DNA from: Spirochaetae bacterium HGW-Spirochaetae-5
Lineage (GTDB): Bacteria; Spirochaetota; UBA4802; UBA5550
Direction: 5' to 3'
NCBI GenBank assembly: GCA_002839285.1
Contig: PGXT01000055.1
Location: 1 to 37,845, forward strand
Length of the DNA stretch: 37,845 bases
Shown: positions 1 through 8,451 of the stretch, piece by piece
How positions within the stretch are numbered: the first letter of the stretch is position 1
How the letters are laid out: every line of letters begins with the position of its first letter
Translations under genes and position numbers: made by a program
Notes under the pieces: model-generated
The model's input: only the letters and a program-made list of their open reading frames with translations
Databases searched by the model: none
Told to the model about the DNA's origin: nothing

Positions 1-1
1 A

Positions 2-1183
2 ATGACATCACTGCCTGATACAAAAGGATACTTCGGGAAATATGGCGGACGATTTGTCCCCGAGACTCTCATAAAAACACTAAAAGAGATTGAAGATGGC
101 TATGCGTCATTCGCAGCAGATGAAGCCGAACAAAAAAAGCTGAAAAAAATGCTTTCAACATACGCAGGACGGCCGACTCCGGTTTACCACGCTGAAAGAT
201 TATCAGAACGGCACGGTGTAAATATATACTTTAAACGTGAGGATCTTGTACATACGGGCTCGCACAAGCTTAACAATGCCCTTGGACAGGCACTGCTTGC
301 AAAGTATATGGGTAAGACACGGATCATTGCCGAAACCGGCGCAGGACAGCATGGAGTGGCTACGGCAACCTGTGCTGCTCTTCTGGGGCTTGAGTGCGAA
401 GTTTTCATGGGGAGCGTTGATGTAGCGCGCCAGTCTCCTAATGTAAAGCGGATGAAACTTCTTGGTACAAAGGTAACTCCCGTGGAATCAGGGAGTAAAA
501 CATTAAAGGATGCCATAAATGCCGCCATGAAAGACTGGGTCAGGACCGTTCAGAACACTTACTATCTTTTGGGCTCAGTTGTGGGACCGCACCCTTTCCC
601 GGTAATGGTTCGAAATTTCCAGTCTGTAATAAGTGAAGAAGCTATTCCGCAGTTCCGTGACGTAGCCGGATGCGATCCCGATTTTGTAATTGCCTGTGTG
701 GGGGGAGGGAGCAACGCAGCAGGAATCTTTGCTCACTACAAAAACATCCCCGGTGTAAAACTTATAGGAATCGAAGCGGGTGGCCGTTCATCAAAAGATG
801 GAGATCACAGCGCAAAGCTTAACTATGGAAGGCCGGGGATAATGCACGGAAACCATACTTATGTTCTGCAGACAAAAGAGGGGAATGTAATGCCGGTACA
901 TTCTATTTCAGCGGGACTCGATTATCCATCAGTCGGAGCTGAACACAGTCATTTTCATGATTCAGGTATTGCCGCTTACCATACATGCAGCGACACAGAG
1001 GCTCTAAGCGCATTCAAAGAGCTTAGTCTATGTGAAGGGATAATCCCGGCGCTTGAGAGCAGTCACGCACTGGGGTATCTCCTGACCAACAGCGAAAAAT
1101 ATAAAGGTAAAAATGTTCTAATCAACCTCTCCGGCAGAGGGGACAAGGATATGCCGATCATCGAGGAGGAACTCGGGCTATGA
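2..1183 (+). CDS. trpB: Tryptophan synthase beta chain
   Basis: This enzyme joins indole from TrpA with serine to make tryptophan, using PLP, in the cytoplasmic alpha2-beta2 complex. The PLP lysine is K89 in HTGSHKLNN, followed by the catalytic Glu (E111) in AETGAGQHG. The phosphate-binding loop GGGSNA is at 234-239 and GRGDKD is near residue 378. At 393 aa it is normal length for the family, so the ATG at base 2 is probably the true start, although any ribosome binding site lies outside the window. Its last four bases overlap trpA (ATGA), which implies translational coupling. It is clearly the TrpB1 type. The rest of the trp operon should lie upstream of the window. Confidence 0.97.
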   Translation: MTSLPDTKGYFGKYGGRFVPETLIKTLKEIEDGYASFAADEAEQKKLKKMLSTYAGRPTPVYHAERLSERHGVNIYFKREDLVHTGSHKLNNALGQALLAKYMGKTRIIAETGAGQHGVATATCAALLGLECEVFMGSVDVARQSPNVKRMKLLGTKVTPVESGSKTLKDAINAAMKDWVRTVQNTYYLLGSVVGPHPFPVMVRNFQSVISEEAIPQFRDVAGCDPDFVIACVGGGSNAAGIFAHYKNIPGVKLIGIEAGGRSSKDGDHSAKLNYGRPGIMHGNHTYVLQTKEGNVMPVHSISAGLDYPSVGAEHSHFHDSGIAAYHTCSDTEALSAFKELSLCEGIIPALESSHALGYLLTNSEKYKGKNVLINLSGRGDKDMPIIEEELGL

Positions 1184-1908
1184 AAAAATATAACGGATTC
1201 TATTTAATGGGAAACTACCCCGACAAAGACACATTCATAAAAACAGCAGTTAAGGGACTTGAGCATTTCGACTTTCTGGAAGTTGGAATCCCATTCAGTG
1301 ACCCTAACGCCGATGGAGACGTAATCTCCGATGCAGCGCAGACTCTGCTCGACAGGAACTGCACATTCAGTGACATATCTGAAAGTATTAAAACTATAAG
1401 AAAAAGTATCCCCGTTGAAAAGGATATCTACATAATGACATATGCAAATATTATATACAATATGGAAATACCTGCTTTCAACACATTCTGTAAAGAGAAC
1501 GGTGTGAAGGGACTAATTCTCCCGGACGTGCCCTTCTGTGAAAAAGAATTCTTTGCGCCACTTGGACTGGACCCGCAGATAAAACTTATAAACTTCATGA
1601 CACCGGAGAGCACAACTGAGTCGATCGACGTGGCTGCAGAAGCATCTGAAAATTTCATCTACTTCGTATCGATGAGAGGAATAACCGGAACAGACTTTAA
1701 CCTGGACAAAGAGACAATGGAAAAAATCGATTACGCGAAGAGCAGATCAAAAGTTCCAGTTGTAACCGGGTTTGGAATTAAGAGTAAAGACTCAGCTGCA
1801 AAGGCAATGGAACATAGTGACGGGTTTATTATAGGTACCGCGCTTATAGAGGCCTTGAATACCGGCGGATATGAAAAGTACGCGGAGTTTGTGGATGGGT
1901 TGTTTTAA
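1180..1908 (+). CDS. trpA: Tryptophan synthase alpha chain
   Basis: This subunit cleaves indole-3-glycerol phosphate and passes indole through the tunnel to TrpB. The core motif [14 protein letters not shown] (34-47) carries the expected catalytic Glu (E34, equivalent to Salmonella Glu49) and Asp (D45, equivalent to Asp60). The barrel ends [13 protein letters not shown] and [11 protein letters not shown] match the phosphate-binding end of the family. At 242 aa it is shorter than the usual roughly 265 aa. The shortening is mostly at the N-terminus: only 33 residues precede the catalytic Glu instead of about 48. The start overlaps trpB by 4 bp, so it cannot lie much further upstream without a longer overlap. 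It is the last gene of the operon and faces flaB. Confidence 0.95.
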   Translation: MKKYNGFYLMGNYPDKDTFIKTAVKGLEHFDFLEVGIPFSDPNADGDVISDAAQTLLDRNCTFSDISESIKTIRKSIPVEKDIYIMTYANIIYNMEIPAFNTFCKENGVKGLILPDVPFCEKEFFAPLGLDPQIKLINFMTPESTTESIDVAAEASENFIYFVSMRGITGTDFNLDKETMEKIDYAKSRSKVPVVTGFGIKSKDSAAKAMEHSDGFIIGTALIEALNTGGYEKYAEFVDGLF

Positions 1909-1938
1909 GAACGATCAAGACTACAACATCACCGATCA

Positions 1939-2026
1939 GCCCCCGCACCCCCGGAGGGGGCAAAGCAGAAAATTTATACAATATTATTTTTAAATTAATC
2001 CTTGCCCCCTCCGGGGGTGCGGGGGC
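1939..2026. repeat. 25-bp perfect inverted repeat, G/C-rich
   Basis: The arms 1939-1963 and 2002-2026 are exact reverse complements, separated by a 38-bp AT-rich spacer. Each arm also contains its own small palindrome (CCCCCGGAGGGGG). It lies just after trpA. It could act as a transcription barrier, but there is no T-run beside it, so it is better read as a dispersed palindromic repeat. Confidence 0.75.
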
Positions 2027-2087
2027 CGGAAAAGTATTATTGCATATCCGGTGTTGAAATAAAGATAATAACTGTTATTCATTAATT

Positions 2088-2118
2088 AAAAAACGCCGGA
2101 TGGGAGAGTCCGGCGTTT
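2088..2118 (-). terminator. Intrinsic terminator of flaB
   Basis: On the minus strand a 10-bp perfect stem (AAACGCCGGA / TCCGGCGTTT) with an 8-nt loop is followed by a run of T's and AT-rich sequence. It starts about 30 bp after the flaB stop codon, the expected place for a rho-independent terminator. It may also stop trpA read-through from the other side, though less well. Confidence 0.85.
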
Positions 2119-2148
2119 CGAATGGTATTGCGATGTTGGCTCAGAATT

Positions 2149-2997
2149 TTATTGAAGAAGCTGAAGTACAGTCTGTGACTTCGAATTCGCCTGGGCTAGC
2201 ATTGAAGTCGCTGCCTGTGTCAGAATCTGATATCTTGTGAATGAAGACATCTGCTCTGCCATATCTGTATCTCTAATACGGCTCTCAGAAGCCTGCACGT
2301 TTTCATAAGCGTTCATTAAACCTTTAGCTGAATGCTCAAGTCTGTTATAGTATGCACCAAGGTCTGCTCTCTGTTTTGAAATGATTCTAAGAGCTTCGTC
2401 AGCAAGTCCGATTACAGAGTTTGCTTTACCGGGAGTTGACAGAGATATAAATGTAAGTACTGTCGGGTTCCTCAGACCAAGCGCAGCTGTAGTCATAGTT
2501 TCAATGAAAACTCTCTCTCTCTGATGCATGTTAGGTCCCATATGAAACCACATAGACGCAGTAGGATGCAGTCTTGCAAAAGATCCGGTAAGGAGCTTCA
2601 TCTTGTTAAATTCAGCCTGAGACGCGATTCTATCGATTTCATCTACAAGTTCTGAAACCTCGATCTGTATCAGCTGTCTGTCTTCATCTGTATAAGTACC
2701 GTTTGCAGATTGTACAGCAAGAACTCTGATTCTCTGAAGTATTTCGTGAGTTTCGTTAAGATAACCCTCAGCTGTCTGAATTAGAGACATACCGTCTTCA
2801 GTGTTTCTTTCCGCCTGTCTTAAACCCTGTATCTGTGATCTCATCTTTTCAGAAACAGCAAGTCCGGAAGCATCATCACCGGCTTTGTTAATACGCATAC
2901 CTGATGAGAGTTTTTCCACATCTTTAGTTAAGCTCCAGTCATGGAATTTTAGAGTTCTGTGAGAGAAAATCGCAGCGATGTTGTGGTTTATTATCAT
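2149..2997 (-). CDS. flaB: Flagellar filament core protein FlaB (flagellin)
   Basis: This is the core subunit of the periplasmic flagella used by spirochaetes for motility. The N-terminal D0/D1 region (1-140) has [22 protein letters not shown] and the [20 protein letters not shown] segment. The C-terminal D1/D0 region (about 200-282) has [35 protein letters not shown] and a final SVLQLLQ-like end. The short middle ([10 protein letters not shown]) is typical of spirochaetal FlaB and lacks the variable outer domains of exported flagellins. At 282 aa it has normal length. The ATG has a strong AAGGAGG site about 7 nt upstream. It is a single gene with its own terminator and a leader of at least 100 nt. 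No other flagellar genes are in the window. Confidence 0.97.
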   Translation of the reverse strand: MIINHNIAAIFSHRTLKFHDWSLTKDVEKLSSGMRINKAGDDASGLAVSEKMRSQIQGLRQAERNTEDGMSLIQTAEGYLNETHEILQRIRVLAVQSANGTYTDEDRQLIQIEVSELVDEIDRIASQAEFNKMKLLTGSFARLHPTASMWFHMGPNMHQRERVFIETMTTAALGLRNPTVLTFISLSTPGKANSVIGLADEALRIISKQRADLGAYYNRLEHSAKGLMNAYENVQASESRIRDTDMAEQMSSFTRYQILTQAATSMLAQANSKSQTVLQLLQ

Positions 2998-3005
2998 TAT
3001 ATTCC

Positions 3006-3033
3006 TCCTTGAATTTAAACGTCGTCATCCTTG
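3006..3033 (-). promoter_or_regulatory. Paired CAAGGA motifs in flaB leader (possible CsrA sites)
   Basis: Two CAAGGA motifs lie in the flaB leader on the minus strand. One at 3006-3011 forms the Shine-Dalgarno sequence and one at 3028-3033 (CAAGGATG) is 16 nt further upstream. CsrA recognises GGA within ACARGGAUG-like sequence, often at two sites with one covering the ribosome binding site, as described for Borrelia flaB. Assignment here is inferred from sequence only. Confidence 0.45.
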
Positions 3034-3109
3034 ACAACATTAAAAATTTTCCTTTTACATAAACAAAGTCGTCAGTTCAAAAAATTTACAGGACAGCAAT
3101 AGCAGGCAA

Positions 3110-3132
3110 TTATTGGCATTTAAAGCCATTTA
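3110..3132 (-). promoter_or_regulatory. Weak sigma-28-like promoter candidate for flaB
   Basis: On the minus strand GCCAATAA (3110-3117) matches the flagellar -10 consensus GCCGATAA at 7 of 8 positions, about 115 bp before the flaB start. A TAAA lies upstream at 3129-3132, but the 11-nt spacing is shorter than the usual 15, so this is only a candidate. Confidence 0.25.
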
Positions 3133-3241
3133 TACTAAAATATATAAGAATATTAACCAGATATTATCCAATATCTATTTTTTTCATTTTTTTAAAAAAA
3201 ATATTTGTACTGGCAGAGAATCAATTTAACATCAACACTCA

Positions 3242-3317
3242 GGGTGGTTCCCGGAACTCCGTTTCCGGAACCGCAGTATTCCAGAGTGGATTATAAAGGG
3301 CTACAACCCTTAAATCC
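3242..3317 (+). repeat. Family C palindromic repeat, copy 1
   Basis: The element contains GGTTCC...GGAACC pairing around CTCCGTTT, then a second imperfect hairpin, then AAAGGGCTACAACCCTT. The same layout recurs at 12335-12412 with compensating base changes. It lies in the 373-bp gap between flaB and the PBP gene. The rest of that gap holds the flaB leader and AT-rich sequence with nothing else recognised. Confidence 0.65.
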
Positions 3318-3370
3318 TGCAAATATCGAGTTTCAGGACTATTCTTTATTAAATTTTAGGATCAGTAAAA

Positions 3371-5956
3371 ATGGCTAAATACAATGGAAAGACTTTCGGA
3401 GGGGGAAATGGCGGAAAAAAATCCCCGTTTTCTTCCGGTTCAAATAAATTCAATATTAAAAAAAATATAAATACTGAAAAAGTTGATAATATTATTAACG
3501 CAATAATTATCATTGTAAAAAGTATTTTAGTAAATCTCCCCGGTTTCGCAAGAAATTATAAAACCACATTAATAGGCCTTGGAACGGGATTTGTCATAGC
3601 CTTCGGAGTAATTCTTGTGCTCGATTTCAATAAAGTGCAGAACCTGGCCACTTATCAGCCCGATATCACAACTAGAATCTATGACAAAAACGGAATAATT
3701 ATTTCAGAACTTTTTACTGAAAAAAGAGAAATTGTACCATATGAAAAAATTCCGAAGAATCTGATAAACGCTTTTATTGCCATCGAAGATAACGAATTCT
3801 ATGACCACTGGGGAATTAATCCCAAAGGTATTGTGCGTGCTTTTTTTGTAAATATTTTCGCAGGGGGAGTAAAACAGGGGGGGAGTACAATAACTCAGCA
3901 GCTTGCCAAAATTCTCCTTACATCGCGGGAGCGAAGTCTTTACAGAAAAGTTAAAGAAGCATTTATAGCCCTGATGATTGAGGCAAAATACTCCAAGGAT
4001 GAAATTCTAAATCTTTATCTTAATCAGATATTTCTCGGCCATGGTTCGTATGGAGTAGAATCTGCCTCAAAAATATATTTCCAGAAACATGTCTGGGAGC
4101 TCAATCTTGCAGAGAGTGCCCTGCTTGCGACTCTCCCTTCAGCTCCCAATCTTCTTTCTCCCATAAGGCACCCGAAAACATCTATTTACAGACACAAAAT
4201 AATTCTCGGTAAAATGGTTGAAATGGGTTATATAACTGTTGATGAAGCCGAAAAAGCCTTCCTCGGATTCTGGCCGGACTATCTTGCTTTCATTGGGGAT
4301 CTCTCTCCATCTCTTACTACATGGAGTACAAGAATCGACAAAGCTCCATGGTTCACTGAATATATCCGGCGGGACCTGGTCAAAAGATATGGAGAGGAGA
4401 TGGTTTTCTCCGGAGGGCTCTCTGTTTACACAACACTGGACGTAAACAAGCAGATGGCCGGCCAGAGAATACTGAAAGAAGCTCTGGACAGACAGAGCGC
4501 AGTTTCAGGGGGGCTTTCATTCAACAATGAGGAATATATAACCGGCAACTTCTCAGATGAAATTGCTCTTGCTTCACTTATCCTTAACATAAACTCATTC
4601 AACAAAAAAGGTTCAGCCGAAAATAATAAACTGAATAATCATTTAAGAAGCCAGGTCGTTGAAGAGCTTGAAGGTTTAAATTACCTTGCGGGACTTACCA
4701 CTATAGGAGATTTTCTGGATAAATACAAATCTACCTATACCGATGACCGTGAACTACAGAGAGTTGAGGGCTGCATTATATCTATAAATCACCGCAACGG
4801 TTATATTGAAGCCATGATCGGAGGGAGCGAGTTTTCCAGTATAAACCAGCTGAACAGGACCATGCAGTCTAAACGTCAGCCCGGCTCATCCATCAAACCT
4901 CTCCTTTACACCGCAGCAATAGAATCGGGAAAGTTCACCGCATCGACAAGTGTACTCGATTCTCCGATGGTCTATCTGGACACCGAAGGGGGTGACTGGC
5001 TGCCGGAAAATTACGAAGGCGAATACAACGGTTTTATGAGACTCCGCAAAGCTCTTGAAAAATCTATCAACGTTGTTTCTATAAGAATAGCAGATACAAT
5101 TGGAATAGATATGGTAATGAACTTTTATGCGAAACTTCTCAAAATGAATGATGCCGAGAAAAAAGAAAGAATTCCGCGCAATCTTTCAATTGCACTCGGC
5201 TCTCTTGAAGTCAGTCCATTTGAAATAACACGGGCTTACGCAATTATTGCAAATGGCGGCAAAGATGTAATCCCTTTCTCAATAAGATACATCAAAGACC
5301 GCAACGGCGAGATAATAGAAAACAGAGAAAAAGAGATAAACGATACAATCGCCGAGAAAACTAAAAACGGAACAATACAGGTTATACGTCCGGCAACCGC
5401 TCAGGTTATGATCAGCCTTTTAAAAAGCGTAATTACCTCAGGAACATCAAAAAGAGCTTACCCGGGAAGACCATCCGGTGGTAAAACCGGAACAACCAAC
5501 AACTGGAAAGACGCATGGTTTCTTGGTTTCACACCAGAGTTAACAACAGGATTATGGATGGGCTATGACAAACTCGGTCTCTCCCTTGGTATTGGTCAGG
5601 CAGCAGGGGGAATCGCGGCGCCCATATGGGGAAACTATATGAGTCAGGCACTTAAAAATGATCCCGTATCAGACTTCCCGACATACGCTTCTCTTGTACA
5701 GATGACAGTCTGTGCCAATTCAGGGCTTCTCCCTGGCCCGGGATGTAAAGGTACAATCTCTGAAGTATTTATCCCTGAATTTCTGCCCGATAAAGTATGC
5801 GATATATGCTCAGGACAAAATTCAAATTTCAACATGTCAAACAAAGCACCTGATGAAAATATAATGCAGGGTCAGAAACAGAAGATACTTAACAACATAC
5901 GTGAAAATAAAAAAGATTCAATAATTAACAATATAGGGAATGAACTCCTTCAGTAA
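3371..5956 (+). CDS. mrcA: Class A penicillin-binding protein (PBP1A type)
   Basis: This is a bifunctional peptidoglycan synthase, polymerising lipid II and cross-linking the strands in the periplasm. A basic Gly/Ser/Asn-rich cytoplasmic tail is followed by one membrane segment (about 63-86). The GT51 domain has the catalytic Glu139 in EDNEFYDHWG and then KQGGSTITQQLAK (168-180). The transpeptidase domain has the active Ser506 in PGSSIKP, SIN at 565-567 and KTG at 705-707. At 861 aa the length is normal for PBP1A. The C-terminus has a four-cysteine patch (CANSG, GPGC, CDIC), seen in some PBP1A proteins outside the Gammaproteobacteria. Its likely activator, an LpoB-like lipoprotein, is 6 kb away. 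It starts 13 bp before the following hydrolase gene. Confidence 0.95.
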   Translation: MAKYNGKTFGGGNGGKKSPFSSGSNKFNIKKNINTEKVDNIINAIIIIVKSILVNLPGFARNYKTTLIGLGTGFVIAFGVILVLDFNKVQNLATYQPDITTRIYDKNGIIISELFTEKREIVPYEKIPKNLINAFIAIEDNEFYDHWGINPKGIVRAFFVNIFAGGVKQGGSTITQQLAKILLTSRERSLYRKVKEAFIALMIEAKYSKDEILNLYLNQIFLGHGSYGVESASKIYFQKHVWELNLAESALLATLPSAPNLLSPIRHPKTSIYRHKIILGKMVEMGYITVDEAEKAFLGFWPDYLAFIGDLSPSLTTWSTRIDKAPWFTEYIRRDLVKRYGEEMVFSGGLSVYTTLDVNKQMAGQRILKEALDRQSAVSGGLSFNNEEYITGNFSDEIALASLILNINSFNKKGSAENNKLNNHLRSQVVEELEGLNYLAGLTTIGDFLDKYKSTYTDDRELQRVEGCIISINHRNGYIEAMIGGSEFSSINQLNRTMQSKRQPGSSIKPLLYTAAIESGKFTASTSVLDSPMVYLDTEGGDWLPENYEGEYNGFMRLRKALEKSINVVSIRIADTIGIDMVMNFYAKLLKMNDAEKKERIPRNLSIALGSLEVSPFEITRAYAIIANGGKDVIPFSIRYIKDRNGEIIENREKEINDTIAEKTKNGTIQVIRPATAQVMISLLKSVITSGTSKRAYPGRPSGGKTGTTNNWKDAWFLGFTPELTTGLWMGYDKLGLSLGIGQAAGGIAAPIWGNYMSQALKNDPVSDFPTYASLVQMTVCANSGLLPGPGCKGTISEVFIPEFLPDKVCDICSGQNSNFNMSNKAPDENIMQGQKQKILNNIRENKKDSIINNIGNELLQ

Positions 5957-5969
5957 GAGGTAAATAATA

Positions 5970-6527
5970 ATGAGAGATTTTACAATAAACTGCAGTAACT
6001 CACTTGTTCTGATGATAGATATTCAGGATAAATTATTTCAGGCCATGAGTCAGGATTCGCAGGCTATGCTTAAAAAAAACTCTGCCATTCTTATAAACAC
6101 CGCAGCTGAATTTTCCATTCCCCTTATAATTACAGAACAGTATAGAAAAGGGCTTGGAGAGACCATTGCAGAACTGAGAGATCCGGCTGGAAAATCTCTG
6201 AATCTCGAAAAAATTCACTTTGACTGTATGAAAAATGAAGAGATAAAACAGGCCATTCTGAATACAGATAAAAAAACTGTTATTATTACAGGGATAGAAT
6301 TACATATATGCGTCTTCCAGACAGCTTTAAGTCTTCTTGCTTCAGGATTCAAAGTCGTAATTGCATCCGATGCCGTTGCCTCCAGAAGAAAGCATGACTA
6401 TAAAACAGCATTAAAAGTTTTATCTGAAGCGGGGGCCTTAATCTACCCTACGGAGACTATAGCATTCATGCTTCTTGAAAAAGCCGGAACACCCGAATTT
6501 AAAAAATTATCCCCATTATTCAAATAG
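5970..6527 (+). CDS. Isochorismatase-family cysteine hydrolase
   Basis: This is a cytosolic hydrolase of the isochorismatase-like superfamily. The nucleophile-assisting Asp17 is in LVLMIDIQDKLF, the catalytic-triad lysine is probably K81 in LEKIHFDC, and the nucleophile is Cys114 in GIELHICVFQTA. The GxExHxCVxxTA pattern places it with the ISOC1/YcaC-like group rather than with nicotinamidases, which have metal-binding His residues. The substrate cannot be told. It lies 13 bp after the PBP gene with AGAGG upstream of its ATG, so it is probably co-transcribed, though a functional link to cell-wall synthesis is not evident. Confidence 0.88.
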   Translation: MRDFTINCSNSLVLMIDIQDKLFQAMSQDSQAMLKKNSAILINTAAEFSIPLIITEQYRKGLGETIAELRDPAGKSLNLEKIHFDCMKNEEIKQAILNTDKKTVIITGIELHICVFQTALSLLASGFKVVIASDAVASRRKHDYKTALKVLSEAGALIYPTETIAFMLLEKAGTPEFKKLSPLFK

Positions 6528-6581
6528 CACTAAATTAAAAATTCCGCCTGACTATAGCGGTTAACGATTGAATTAAACCTG

Positions 6582-6686
6582 GTCATTGCGAACAATGTGA
6601 AGCAATCTGTTTTGATAACATTATTTTTAAAATAAAACAGTTATTTTGAGAAACAGACTGCGAGGCATTTAATGCCTCGCAGTGAC
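6582..6686. repeat. GTCATTGCGA-type inverted repeat
   Basis: The left arm contains GTCATTGCGA and GAAGCAATCTGTTTT. The right arm contains AAACAGACTGCGAGG and CGCAGTGAC. The arms pair imperfectly, and the right arm has its own hairpin GCGAGGCATTTAATGCCTCGC. This resembles the GTCATTGCGAGG...GAAGCAATCT repeats scattered in many unrelated bacterial genomes. It occupies the gap between two convergent genes. Confidence 0.7.
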
Positions 6687-6722
6687 AGTACGTACTATTT
6701 CTATCGTTAAATGCTATTAGAT

Positions 6723-7298
6723 TCAGAAAAGATTTATAACTTTCACTTTTTTATATTCAGCACCTTCAGGCCTGAGAATAGATTCGAACAGAACAAGCTC
6801 ACTAAAAACTGATGATGAAAACAGAGTATGCCTCTCAACGGATATAAGATTTTTAATATCAACATGAACGGCTCTACCATTCTTTACTCTGGCAAGGGTA
6901 AGATGTGGCATGAATCCCCTTTTTTCCGGAACAAACCCGAATGATGATGCAAAATTTTCAACAGATTTGATGATTTCAGACCACGGCTGCTTATCGCACT
7001 CAATTCCTGCCCATATAACGGAGGGCTCTCCGTGTACCGGGAAAAATCCGAGCCCTTTAATTCTGTATTCAATTCTTTTTAACTGAACCTGAAATTCAAA
7101 TGCATTAATTATTAATTCATAGATTTCCGGCTCCAGAGAACCGAAAAATTTAAGTGTTAAATGATAGTTGTCAGAGTGTACAGTTTTAAGAGAAGAACCG
7201 TGAGTGTTAAGAAGACCGGTTATTCCGGCTAAAGAATCAATAACAATTTTGTCATCGACCGGGAGTGCGATAAAAAACCTGCGGGATTGCTTTTCCAT
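6723..7298 (-). CDS. thpR: RNA 2',3'-cyclic phosphodiesterase (LigT/ThpR family)
   Basis: This is a 2H phosphoesterase that opens 2',3'-cyclic phosphates on RNA. Both catalytic HxTL motifs are present, NYHLTLKFFG and MPHLTLARV, about 86 residues apart as expected. The protein is about 191 aa, normal for the family. I chose the ATG at 7298, which begins just after the gatC stop. A TTG at 7307 is in frame and would add three residues and overlap gatC. It is the last gene of the lipoprotein-gatC-thpR operon. Confidence 0.92.
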   Translation of the reverse strand: MEKQSRRFFIALPVDDKIVIDSLAGITGLLNTHGSSLKTVHSDNYHLTLKFFGSLEPEIYELIINAFEFQVQLKRIEYRIKGLGFFPVHGEPSVIWAGIECDKQPWSEIIKSVENFASSFGFVPEKRGFMPHLTLARVKNGRAVHVDIKNLISVERHTLFSSSVFSELVLFESILRPEGAEYKKVKVINLF

Positions 7299-7299
7299 T

Positions 7300-7587
7300 T
7301 TACTCAATAATTTTAGGCACCACTATATAACCATCGGCAAAATCTGGAGCAATTTTTTTCAGCTCATCACGATCGATCGATTTCTCTACAATATCTTTTC
7401 TTACAACATTGTTCAGTTCAACTATATGATCAGCTGCTTCAACAGATGAAGTATCAAGCTCGTTAATTTTTTCAACATATTCTATTATGCCGCTCAGCTG
7501 CCGCGAAAATTCATCCTTCTCATCCGGAGTAAGGTCCAGCCTGGCAAGTTTAGCAACTTTTATTATATCATTCTCATCGATTTTCAT
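7300..7587 (-). CDS. gatC: Asp-tRNA(Asn)/Glu-tRNA(Gln) amidotransferase subunit C
   Basis: GatC is the small subunit that stabilises the GatA-GatB contact in the GatCAB complex, which makes Gln-tRNA or Asn-tRNA from misacylated precursors. At 95 aa it is normal length. The N-terminus (ENDIIKVAKLARLDLTPDE) and the middle (FSRQLSGIIEYVEKINELDT) are family hallmarks, as is the DKDIVEKSIDRDE-like stretch before the C-terminal VVPKIIE. gatA and gatB are not beside it, which is common. It starts 5 bp after the preceding lipoprotein gene and ends next to thpR. Confidence 0.95.
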   Translation of the reverse strand: MKIDENDIIKVAKLARLDLTPDEKDEFSRQLSGIIEYVEKINELDTSSVEAADHIVELNNVVRKDIVEKSIDRDELKKIAPDFADGYIVVPKIIE

Positions 7588-7592
7588 TAATA

Positions 7593-8279
7593 TTAAAACC
7601 CCGTCTGATGCTGAATATTTTCTATATCTTTATAATCAAAACGGCCCATATCAAAATCAATTACTTTTTTCAAGTCATGATATTTTATTGTAACTCTGAT
7701 TTTCGTTGACCTCCCCGCCGGAATCTTCGGGAAAAAACTGAACAGCGAAATCCGGTCACCCGGAGCAATAAAACCCAATCTGTACTCAACAGAATCATTC
7801 TCAAAATCGATATCCTTTAAAACATCTCTCTCAATAAGAAGCCTTCTTTTCTTCATGAGTGAAGAAATGCTCACAGAATAGCGATTATCCTTATATTTCT
7901 CATCTTTGATAAAATTATAATCTTCAGTTCTGATCAATTCATCTCCGTGGAAAGCCTCAATCTTATCTATTTCGAATGGTTTATTCCATGTATTAACAAT
8001 TATAAAATGAAAACATGGATCAACCGGAATTCCCGTTCCTGCACCTTTGAAAATACTGTTCCCCTTAATAATACCCCAGTTTTCACTGTCGACATATTCC
8101 AGATAGAGATCGCAATAAAGTGTTCTAATAAGTCCGGCACGCCCCTGAACAATTTCAACATCTGCTCTCTCTACCGCCCGGTAAAGCATAGCTTCATTCG
8201 AACCTGTACAGCTCAAAAACTGAACCGGTAAAAACACCATTATCATAAAAAGATTTTTTCTTATTTTCATATCATTCAT
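7593..8279 (-). CDS. Putative lipoprotein of unknown function
   Basis: This is a 228-aa protein that I do not recognise. It has a basic start, a hydrophobic stretch and a lipobox-like LSC with Cys24, so it is probably lipid-anchored in the envelope. The mature part looks beta-rich and soluble, with no membrane segment and no obvious catalytic motif. It has two in-frame ATGs (codons 1 and 4) and no clear ribosome binding site before either. It is the first gene of the operon with gatC and thpR, 5 bp from gatC. A family A repeat lies directly upstream. Confidence 0.75.
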   Translation of the reverse strand: MNDMKIRKNLFMIMVFLPVQFLSCTGSNEAMLYRAVERADVEIVQGRAGLIRTLYCDLYLEYVDSENWGIIKGNSIFKGAGTGIPVDPCFHFIIVNTWNKPFEIDKIEAFHGDELIRTEDYNFIKDEKYKDNRYSVSISSLMKKRRLLIERDVLKDIDFENDSVEYRLGFIAPGDRISLFSFFPKIPAGRSTKIRVTIKYHDLKKVIDFDMGRFDYKDIENIQHQTGF

Positions 8280-8302
8280 TCAAAAAAAAAGCATTTACCT
8301 GT

Positions 8303-8417
8303 ATAAATCTTCGGGGGCACATCGCTGTGTGCTGCGCCTGAAATGGTTACGGGGGCGTAGCCCCCGTAACCATTTCAGCGTTTGCCAAGCATACGCACCA
8401 CCGGAAATAATTTGCCG
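8303..8417 (+). repeat. Family A cloverleaf repeat, copy 1
   Basis: Its ends are CTTCGGGGGCAC and a CCGGAAATAATTTGCC-type terminus. The central arm is a perfect 16-bp stem (8341-8356 with 8360-8375, loop GTA). It is flanked by a weaker hairpin near CACATCGCTGTGTG and one near GCGTTTGCCAAGCATACGC. It fills the gap between the lipoprotein operon and the receiver protein gene. Other copies are at 14465, 29876 and 36943. Confidence 0.8.
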
Positions 8418-8433
8418 GCTTAACTATAATCAT

Positions 8434-8451
8434 TAACCGCTATGGCGGTTA
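8434..8451 (-). terminator. Hairpin at the stop codon of the PAS/receiver gene
   Basis: A 7-bp perfect stem (TAACCGC / GCGGTTA, loop of 4) has the TAA stop codon of the upstream gene inside its first arm on the minus strand. No T-run follows, so it may protect the mRNA 3' end rather than terminate by itself. Confidence 0.45.

Noticed and set aside
184-528. 114-aa minus-strand reading frame inside trpB
   Set aside because: It is antisense to a strongly conserved gene, with no ribosome site or recognisable protein.
3028-3056. Plus-strand TTGACA...TACATA promoter for the PBP gene
   Set aside because: The spacing is 19 bp and the site lies over 300 bp before the gene, inside the flaB leader.
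8303-8417. tRNA gene suggested by the cloverleaf shape of family A
   Set aside because: Arm lengths do not fit, there is no T-loop GTTCNA or CCA-type end, and the central arm is far too long.
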